Made by a program: the position numbers and the translations under genes
NCBI GenBank assembly: GCA_006226595.1
Contig: SBGP01000075.1
Location: forward strand, 1-32,599
Origin: Deltaproteobacteria bacterium
Lineage (GTDB): Bacteria; Myxococcota_A; UBA796; GCA-2862545
Length of the DNA stretch: 32,599 bases
Reading direction: 5' to 3'
Shown here: one piece after another, positions 1-5,909 of the stretch
How positions within the stretch are numbered: position 1 is the stretch's first letter
Layout: each line of letters opens with the position of its first letter
Notes under the pieces: generated by a model
What the model saw: the letters and a program-made list of their open reading frames with translations, nothing else
Told to the model about the DNA's origin: nothing
Database searches by the model: none

Positions 1-1
1 G

Positions 2-445
2 ATCACCCGCGCCCTCGCCGGCGAGTGCGTCGCCGTGGATGTGCTCGACGACCGCATCGAGCAGGCCATTGGCGCGCTGACCGCGCTGGGATGGACGGTG
101 CGACTACTCGGCCAGGAACACGCCGGCCGCGCCCAGCCGAGCCGCTGGCTGGACCGCTACCGCTGCGCGGCGGGAACGGTGCTGCTCCAGCACCCGCACC
201 CCGAGCGTCTCGACCTCGTCGTCGGCGTCGACGCGCCCCTGCTCGCCACGGACCAGCTCGCCATCGTGATCGACGACGACTACGTCCTCACCGAGCCGCT
301 CGCCTCGCTCGAGGCCGTTCCCGAGGGCTGGCGACTCACCGTCGTGCCCCCCGAGGCGGATGCGCTGGCCTTTCTGCGCGAGACCTACGCGAACGGCGAG
401 CCCATCGTCTTCGTGCGCGGAGCGCCCTTACCCTCGCGCGACTGA
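2..445 (+). CDS. Hypothetical protein, 5' end outside the window
   Basis: The frame is open from base 2 and ends at a TGA at 443-445, so only the last 147 or so residues are present. Internal GTGs at 35 and 41 could start a shorter protein, but nothing like a ribosome binding site precedes them, and the open frame upstream suggests that the gene continues to the left. The product is mildly acidic and soluble-looking, has no signal peptide or membrane segment in view, and ends in APLPSRD. I do not recognise a family. It converges on the metalloprotease gene, and the two coding ends overlap by 18 bases, so no terminator separates them. Confidence 0.5.
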   Translation: MTRALAGECVAVDVLDDRIEQAIGALTALGWTVRLLGQEHAGRAQPSRWLDRYRCAAGTVLLQHPHPERLDLVVGVDAPLLATDQLAIVIDDDYVLTEPLASLEAVPEGWRLTVVPPEADALAFLRETYANGEPIVFVRGAPLPSRD

Positions 446-1684
446 TCGCCGCCGAGCCACGGCCACCAACGGCAGGAGCCACCACCCACCGATCGGGGAG
501 GTGCTCGCACAGCCGCAGCCCACCGCCTCGCCACCCGTGCCGGGGTTGTCCGGGTCGTCGCCTGGGTCGACGGTGTCGCAGTCGACGCTGTGGTCGAGGT
601 CCAGCGACGCGGCCGTGCCGTGCACGTCCGTCACCGCCACGCTGCCAGTGCTGCTGCCGCACAGCTCACCGGTGAGCGGGAACACGAGCTCCGCGGAGCT
701 GCCGTCGACGAGGTCACCCAGCGTCGCCTCACCACCGGAGAAGTCGCCGGTCAGGCTGACCGCACCAGTGATGTCGAAGGCCGTCCAGTCTCCGGAGTTG
801 GCAACGGACACCACCAGCTCGCTCGGGGTGAACGACACCTCCGACACCGCGAGGACCGGGGTGGCGACGCCGTAGATCGCCTGAAGCGCGGCGACGTCGT
901 CCGCGTGGAGCTGCCAGGACTCCGGCCCCTGCTCGGACGGCGCGTAGGCGTACATCAGCGCGTCTTCGAGGTTCGAGTGGCTGATGCCCAGGCAGTGCCC
1001 CTGCTCGTGGACGAGCGTGTGGCGGAAGGCGTTGCCGCCGCTCGGCGCGCCGTTCGGGTCGAGGCTCCAGTCGATCGCACCGTAGGTGTTGCTGCCGTAG
1101 AAGCGAATGTCGCAGTCGCGGATCTCGGAGCCGACGACGGTGCGCACGCTCACGGCGAGGGTGCTGCCCCACGTCGACGACTCGTACTTGGTGGTGTTGC
1201 TGCCGTCGGAGCCACCGCCGTAGCTGCTGTTGCTGGTGAGCCCGCCGTACACGAGCTCGACCCGCGCGCGCCCGTCGCGGTTCCAGATGCGCAGCACCTC
1301 GGTGTAGGCCGCCTCGAGACCGGCGCGGTCGTAGGACGACGGCCAGATCTCGGCGTTGAGGAAGAAGTCGACGGGCACGGTGCCGCTGCCCCACGAGACG
1401 CCGGCCAGCTCGTAGGGCGGCGCGACCACGCCTCCCATGGGCACGGACTCGGCCACGCGGAGCACACCCTCGTGCTCGACCACGTCGAGCTGATAGCGCC
1501 CGCCCTCGACGAGGCGCGGCGTGTGGGACACGTCCACCCTCAGGTCGCCGAGCTGCCCACCGGGAAGGCGAACCTCGAGGGGGCCCTCCTCGGTCTGGAG
1601 CTGGACGACGGTCTCGAGGGCCCACGGTTGGTCCGGGGTCTCGACGACCTGGGTGGCGAGGACGAAGGCGAGGAGCGTGTGCAT
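428..1684 (-). CDS. Secreted matrixin-like zinc metalloprotease with MYXO-CTERM-type tail
   Basis: The 418-residue product opens with a short signal peptide (MHTLLAFVLATQV). The zinc site HEQGHCLGISH (His226, Glu227, His230, His236) is the HExxHxxGxxH signature of metzincins, and Met244 in ALMYAY can be the Met-turn, as in peptidase family M10. Residues about 275-370 look like a beta-rich CARDB-type domain. The C-terminus carries a Gly/Asp/Pro linker, a Cys390-Gly-Cys392 pair, a hydrophobic stretch (WWLLPLVAVA) and RRR. That layout resembles MYXO-CTERM sorting tails, so the protein is probably processed and surface anchored. The frame stays open upstream to 1873, but the start at 1684 is preferred because it begins the signal peptide. 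It probably degrades extracellular protein; its substrate is unknown. Confidence 0.88.
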   Translation of the reverse strand: MHTLLAFVLATQVVETPDQPWALETVVQLQTEEGPLEVRLPGGQLGDLRVDVSHTPRLVEGGRYQLDVVEHEGVLRVAESVPMGGVVAPPYELAGVSWGSGTVPVDFFLNAEIWPSSYDRAGLEAAYTEVLRIWNRDGRARVELVYGGLTSNSSYGGGSDGSNTTKYESSTWGSTLAVSVRTVVGSEIRDCDIRFYGSNTYGAIDWSLDPNGAPSGGNAFRHTLVHEQGHCLGISHSNLEDALMYAYAPSEQGPESWQLHADDVAALQAIYGVATPVLAVSEVSFTPSELVVSVANSGDWTAFDITGAVSLTGDFSGGEATLGDLVDGSSAELVFPLTGELCGSSTGSVAVTDVHGTAASLDLDHSVDCDTVDPGDDPDNPGTGGEAVGCGCASTSPIGGWWLLPLVAVARRRSVARG

Positions 1685-1853
1685 CCGCCACTCATCGCGC
1701 GTCGGAATCCCGGACGCAAGCCGTCTTCCGCCAAATGGACACATGTCACACATCTCGGCATGCGACGCGCGCACACGGCCGATGACACACCGCGACAACG
1801 CTGGTCGAACGCTGACGGACGATCGCGCGTCTGGTGGGCACATAGGAAGTGCC
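1685..1853. promoter_or_regulatory. Divergent intergenic region
   Basis: These 169 bases separate the leftward protease gene from the rightward small gene at 1854, so promoters for both should lie here. There are short Cys/Ala-type dinucleotide runs (acacatgtcacac near 1740), but I see no clear -35/-10 pair and no strong inverted repeat. Confidence 0.35.
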
Positions 1854-2096
1854 ATGACCGCCCCGCACCCCATCCTTCTCCAGAGCTTCTGCCGCTACAC
1901 CGTCGAGTCCTCGATGGAGGGCCCGCTGACCGTCGAGTCCGACAGCATCGAGCGCGCCCTGTACCTGGGCCTCCAGCTGCTCGAGCGCGATCACCACATC
2001 GAGGACTTCGCGTTCCACCGCGAGTCCGACGGCAGCCTGCACGCGAGCGACGTGCTTCGGAACGAGCACTTCTCGGTTCGCGCCGCCGCCGCCTGA
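1854..2096 (+). CDS. Small hypothetical protein (80 aa)
   Basis: An ATG at 1854 follows an AGGAAG ribosome binding site with a short spacer, which fixes this start even though the same frame is open further upstream. The product is acidic with an even mix of charged residues, no signal peptide and no membrane segment. It contains RYTVES and a repeated VES/ESD pattern near the N-terminus, and ends in Ala-Ala-Ala-Ala. I do not recognise a family. It lies 48 bases ahead of the universal stress protein gene on the same strand and may be the first gene of that operon. The good ribosome binding site and normal codon use favour a real gene. Confidence 0.62.
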   Translation: MTAPHPILLQSFCRYTVESSMEGPLTVESDSIERALYLGLQLLERDHHIEDFAFHRESDGSLHASDVLRNEHFSVRAAAA

Positions 2097-2144
2097 TCTT
2101 GCCGCCGCGGCGAACGCGCGGCCGAGGATTCGGGTTAGACGACC

Positions 2145-2591
2145 GTGAACAGGGAGGCCCCGCTGTCCAACCGCATCCTCGTGGCCGTCGACTTCGGCGA
2201 ACTGACCGCTCGCACCATCGACTACGCCGTGCGCCTCGCGGGCGCCGACACGCAGATCGACCTGCTGCACGTGCTCGTCGGCCGCCCCTCCGCCTCCGTG
2301 GGCCTTCCATCGGCCCGCGAGCTGGTCGATGCGCTGATCGAGCAGGAGCGAACCTTCGCCCAGAAGAAGCTGGCCGAGCTTCAAGCGGCCCTGCCCGAGG
2401 CGAATCGCGGCGAGCTGATCCTCGAAGAGGGCCCTGCCGCCGACGTGATCTGCGAGGCTGCCGAGAAGGGCGGCCACGAGCTCATCGCGGTGTCGACCCA
2501 CGGACGCAGCGGGCTGAAGCACATGCTCATCGGCTCCGTCGCCGAGCGGGTGGTCCGCCTCGCCAAGGCCCCGGTCGTGGTCGTTCGCTGA
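2145..2591 (+). CDS. Universal stress protein (UspA family)
   Basis: A single Usp domain of about 145 residues, the normal length. It begins with the first beta strand and Asp of the family (NRILVAVDFGE) and ends with STHGRSGL, then GSVAERVV, then the strand APVVVV. The Gly-rich segment HGRSG...GS fits the ATP-binding subclass. Cytoplasmic; such proteins bind nucleotide and help cells survive stress. The start is uncertain. GTG at 2145 has a poor ribosome binding site, whereas an AGGGAGG at 2151-2157 sits five bases before an in-frame CTG at 2163, which would give a protein starting LSNRILVAVDFG. The stop overlaps the next start by one base (TGATG), which suggests translational coupling to the thioredoxin gene. 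Confidence 0.88.
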   Translation: MNREAPLSNRILVAVDFGELTARTIDYAVRLAGADTQIDLLHVLVGRPSASVGLPSARELVDALIEQERTFAQKKLAELQAALPEANRGELILEEGPAADVICEAAEKGGHELIAVSTHGRSGLKHMLIGSVAERVVRLAKAPVVVVR

Positions 2592-3124
2592 TGGATCGTG
2601 CGCTCGTCGTCGGCATGATCAAGGACTGGCTGCTCGCCGCCGTGATCGTCGCCGTCGTGTTTGTCGGCTGGAACCTGATGTCCGCGAAGCCCCCGGTGAG
2701 CGGTGGCAACGCGCCGGACATCGTCCTCGTCGACGACGCCCTCGGCGAGTGGAAGCTCTCTGCTCAGGCCGGCCAGCCCGTCGTCGTGAACTTCTGGGCC
2801 ACGTGGTGCGGTCCATGCCGTGCCGAGATCCCCGAGATCGAGCGCTTCGCGAAGGCCCACCCCGACGTGCAGGTTGTCGGTATCAGCGTCGACGAGCGCG
2901 CGAGCACGCGGGCTGTGAAGACCATGGCCGAGCGCCTCGGCGCGACCTACGCCATCCTCCACGACAAGGACGGCCGCGCCAGCGCGCCCTACGCCGTTCG
3001 CAGCCTTCCGACGACCTTCGTCATCGACGCCGAGGGCAACGTGCACGCCCACTGGGTTGGCGGCATCGACCAGGAAGGTCTCGAGCACCTCGTGTACGAA
3101 GACCACGAGGGCCACGGTCACTGA
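2591..3124 (+). CDS. Membrane-anchored TlpA/ResA-like thiol-disulfide oxidoreductase
   Basis: The 177-residue product has one N-terminal membrane segment (about residues 12-29, WLLAAVIVAVVFVGW) followed by a periplasmic thioredoxin fold. The active site is WATWCGPCR (Cys73, Cys76), the motif of TlpA/ResA-type proteins that reduce disulfides during cytochrome c maturation or protein folding. The later LPTTFVID supplies the cis-proline loop and GISVD the AhpC/TSA-like central strand. The C-terminus is His-rich (HEGHGH), which might bind metal. Its ATG overlaps the usp stop by one base, and its own stop overlaps the next ATG in the same way, so the three genes are probably one operon. Which client protein it reduces is not shown by the context. 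Confidence 0.9.
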   Translation: MDRALVVGMIKDWLLAAVIVAVVFVGWNLMSAKPPVSGGNAPDIVLVDDALGEWKLSAQAGQPVVVNFWATWCGPCRAEIPEIERFAKAHPDVQVVGISVDERASTRAVKTMAERLGATYAILHDKDGRASAPYAVRSLPTTFVIDAEGNVHAHWVGGIDQEGLEHLVYEDHEGHGH

Positions 3125-3612
3125 TGGCCGAGGTCGCGTGGGAGCTGCGGCCACCTGACCGCACCCTCCAACGCGCAGGCATCGCCAGCCTGCTCGCGGG
3201 CTCGCTGGGCGTAGCCGGGTTCAGCGCCTTGCTCGTCCCCGAGTACGACGCTGCATGGGCCAGCCTCGCGCTCGGCGGCCTCACGCTGCTCGCCACCGCC
3301 CTGTGGCTTCGAAGCGTGCCGCCCTCCTTCACCGCCTCGGCCCGCGTCGATGGCGGCATCCTGCACATCGCCGACGAGCGCTGGCCGCTCGAGTCCATCG
3401 GCTGGGCCACCGCCGAACACGGTGAGCTCGTGCTGTTCGACGTGGATGGCGCCATCCTCCACGACGTCGTGTACGAGGAGAGCGAACAGGTCGAGGCCCT
3501 CGCGGCGTTCGTGCGCGCGTCTGCTCCGTCGCACTCGACGATCGAGGAGCGGCGACAAGCCGCGGCCCGGCTCCACGCCGAGGCGCGCAAGCTCACCGAC
3601 CGGCGCGGCTGA
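3124..3612 (+). CDS. Two-helix membrane protein of unknown function
   Basis: A 162-residue protein whose ATG overlaps the thioredoxin stop (TGATG). Two hydrophobic segments lie at about residues 21-39 (SLLAGSLGVAGFSALLV) and 43-62, followed by a beta-rich cytoplasmic part in which short strands alternate with turns (ILHIADERWPLESIGWA; ELVLFDVDGAILHDVVY). This resembles small bacterial PH-like membrane proteins, but no diagnostic motif is present. The C-terminus is a charged helix (IEERRQAAARLHAEARK). It probably belongs to the same operon as the thioredoxin. The last 20 bases overlap the end of the opposite-strand gene at 3593. Confidence 0.72.
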   Translation: MAEVAWELRPPDRTLQRAGIASLLAGSLGVAGFSALLVPEYDAAWASLALGGLTLLATALWLRSVPPSFTASARVDGGILHIADERWPLESIGWATAEHGELVLFDVDGAILHDVVYEESEQVEALAAFVRASAPSHSTIEERRQAAARLHAEARKLTDRRG

Positions 3613-4135
3613 CCCGGAAGAAGCGCGCGCGCGGACCGAAGCGCTCCCGGCGCACGTGCAGCGCGTTCGTCGCCAGCTGCAGAAACGGGCTCACCGCCGC
3701 GTAGCTCAACAGCCCGATGCCGACGCCTCCGCGCGCCGCGAGTCCTACGCCTCCCGCGATGGCGCCAGTGGCGAGGAACAGCGGATTGGGCGCATAGCCC
3801 TGCCTGCGCAGGGTCGTGCTCTGGCCGATCACGGCGGTCCATCCGAGCAGGGAGCCCGCAGACGCGAGGCCGAGGGCGGGAGCGAGGTCCACGGTGGCCA
3901 TCGGCACGCTGCTCGCGAGCACCGCGGTGGAGGCCACGCCGAGGGCGCCCCAGGGTCGCAGCCGCGCGACCGACTCGGGTCGGGGCGCCGGCACACCCTC
4001 GCCGCCACAGGTGAGCATGCGGCGACAGCCGACGTCGCTCGGCACCCATCCAGCCGGCACATCGAGCCCCGCGGGCACCACCGGCTCCATCGCCAGCGCC
4101 AGTCCCAGCAGCCACACCACCAAGCACACCTCCAT
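3593..4135 (-). CDS. Exported or membrane protein of unknown function, last gene of the five-gene unit
   Basis: About 180 residues. The chosen ATG at 4135 begins a clear export signal (MEVCLVVWLLGLALAMEP); an ATG at 4144 (MPSMEV...) is an equally possible start, and both have weak ribosome binding sites. The mature part has a Cys pair (VGCRRMLTCGGEG), then two or three Gly/Ala-rich hydrophobic segments and a basic C-terminus (RRERFGPRARFFRV). This resembles a small DUF-type membrane protein of the kind found after secretory signalling genes in Myxococcota, but I cannot name a family. It starts 40 bases after the cyclase stop and is probably co-transcribed. The final 20 bases overlap the convergent gene ending at 3612. 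Confidence 0.65.
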   Translation of the reverse strand: MEVCLVVWLLGLALAMEPVVPAGLDVPAGWVPSDVGCRRMLTCGGEGVPAPRPESVARLRPWGALGVASTAVLASSVPMATVDLAPALGLASAGSLLGWTAVIGQSTTLRRQGYAPNPLFLATGAIAGGVGLAARGGVGIGLLSYAAVSPFLQLATNALHVRRERFGPRARFFRVSRAGR

Positions 4136-4175
4136 GCTCGGCATTGTGCCAGAGCCCGAAGGCCGTCCGCGCGAT

Positions 4176-5897
4176 CTACAGCACGTGCGCGGGGACCTCG
4201 TCGCCAAAGCCCTTGAGCGACCGGGTCACTCGCTCGCTCGGCGGTCGCCCGAGGGCCTCGTGGGTCGCGTCGCACACCAGCAGGCCGCCCTTGGGCGCTG
4301 CGGACTCGAGCCGCGCCGCCAGGTTCACCGTGGGTCCGATCGCGGTGTACTCGACATGCCCCTCGGCGCCCAGGTTGCCGACGATCGCCGGTCCGGTCGC
4401 GACGCCCACGCGGATCTGCAGGTCCGCACCCGTCTTCGCCTGCCACGCAGACTGCATCTTCTCGACCTCGTCGAGCATCTCGCGCGCGCAGGCCACCGCC
4501 GAGGCCGCGGGATCGTCGAGCTGACCGGGCGCGCCGAACAGCACCATCAGTCCATCACCGTTGATCTTGTCGAGGTAGCCGCCGTGCTTCTGGATCACCG
4601 GCACCATCGCACCGAGGTACAGCCGCAGGCTGCTGACCACGCCCTCGGCACCGAGACGCTCGGAGAGCGCGGTGTAGCCGACGACATCGGAGAACAGCAC
4701 CGCGATCACCCGCTCCTCGGCGGCACTCGCGTCGAGCGCGGCGCCCTGGGTCGCCTGCAGCCACGAGAGCACGTCCGGTGAGACGTAGGTGCCGAAGGCC
4801 TGCTCCACCATCTGGCGCATGCGCAGCTCGCGCGCGCCATCGTCGAGGAAGCCGCCGAGCGCCGCGATGGCCGGCGGCAGCGCGAGGGTGAGAGGCATCA
4901 CCCACACGTCGGCGAGCACGAACGCGCCGACGGAGCCTGCCGTCGCGACCAGCGGGAGCCCGACAGTGAGGCCGAGCCAGCCGCGCGGATTGCGACGGCC
5001 GATGAACAGCAGACCCACGGCAATCAGCCCGCCCATGCCCACACAGCTCGCCCACGACGCGACCAAGACGCGACGGCCCTCGACCAGCGCCTGTAGCCGG
5101 TTCGCGTGCAGCACCATCAGCGGGTCGTCCTTGGCCGAGGCCAGCGCGCCGTAGTCGCCGAGGCTGCGATCCGTCGGGCCGAAGAGCACGTAGCGGCCGT
5201 CGACCAGTGCCTTCAGGCGGGCGTCGTCGGCCTCGATCAGCTCGTACAGCGAGATCCGGGGGAAGTCCTCCCGCGCCCGCGACATCGGCACCAGGACCTC
5301 GCCACACTCGCGGACCCCGGCGACGGCCGCACCGAGGTCGGGTACGCAGCCATCGTGGACGGGAAGGCACGCCTCGATGCGTCGATGGACGCCATCCACG
5401 TCCGGAGGCGCCACCACGTGCGCGACCTTCACACCCTCGAGGCCCCTGCGCAGCGGCTGCATGTACATGCGCGGGTCGCGGTTGCCGCACTCCGCGGGAC
5501 CGACGGTAGGCGGCGGCGCCACGCCGGCCTCGGCACGCTCGAGCCGCAGCCCCGCACCCACGACGCCTGCCTCCGCGGCGATCAGTCCGAAGAGCTCGTC
5601 GGACCCGGCACCGCCGGTTCGGCTCGCGAACACCACGTCGAAGCCCATGCCCTCCGCGCCCGCATCCAGGAGGCGCATCACCGCCGCGGCGTAGATGTCC
5701 GGGGGAATCGGCCAGCCATGGGCCTCGGTCGTACGCGCGTCGAGCTCGACGAGCACGACGGCGGGCTCGGCCTGGCTGCGCCCCACCTGGAGCTGGTCGA
5801 GCAACGCGCGCTCCACCGGCCGCGGCACGCCGAACAGGGCAAGCACGAGGCCAAGGACGGCCCCGAGCCACACGCCGCGATTCACGCCCGGACTCAC
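4176..5897 (-). CDS. CHASE2-domain class III adenylate cyclase
   Basis: The 573-residue protein has an N-terminal membrane anchor (about 9-24), a periplasmic CHASE2 sensor (about 30-270; it includes VLVELDARTTEAHGWP and DVVFA, the usual opening of the fold), three membrane helices (about 276-347) and a C-terminal class III cyclase domain (about 393-555). Metal-binding Asp404 (FSDVVGYT) and Asp448 (KINGDGL) are present, as are transition-state residues Asn525 and Arg529 (VNLAAR). The base-specifying positions are Lys444 and Thr518, a Lys/Thr pair seen in many bacterial adenylate cyclases, so ATP to cAMP is the likely reaction. Translation starts at a GTG 12 bases after the preceding stop. CHASE2 proteins sense envelope or extracytoplasmic signals; here the likely partners are the exported products of the upstream genes. 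Confidence 0.92.
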   Translation of the reverse strand: MSPGVNRGVWLGAVLGLVLALFGVPRPVERALLDQLQVGRSQAEPAVVLVELDARTTEAHGWPIPPDIYAAAVMRLLDAGAEGMGFDVVFASRTGGAGSDELFGLIAAEAGVVGAGLRLERAEAGVAPPPTVGPAECGNRDPRMYMQPLRRGLEGVKVAHVVAPPDVDGVHRRIEACLPVHDGCVPDLGAAVAGVRECGEVLVPMSRAREDFPRISLYELIEADDARLKALVDGRYVLFGPTDRSLGDYGALASAKDDPLMVLHANRLQALVEGRRVLVASWASCVGMGGLIAVGLLFIGRRNPRGWLGLTVGLPLVATAGSVGAFVLADVWVMPLTLALPPAIAALGGFLDDGARELRMRQMVEQAFGTYVSPDVLSWLQATQGAALDASAAEERVIAVLFSDVVGYTALSERLGAEGVVSSLRLYLGAMVPVIQKHGGYLDKINGDGLMVLFGAPGQLDDPAASAVACAREMLDEVEKMQSAWQAKTGADLQIRVGVATGPAIVGNLGAEGHVEYTAIGPTVNLAARLESAAPKGGLLVCDATHEALGRPPSERVTRSLKGFGDEVPAHVL

Positions 5898-5909
5898 GTC
5901 ATGGTCCAG

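Noticed and set aside
590-3124. Plus-strand open frame of 844 codons across the protease gene
   Set aside because: It is a GC-rich shadow of the protease gene and the small genes; only its last 177 codons (the thioredoxin) have domain motifs and a ribosome binding site.
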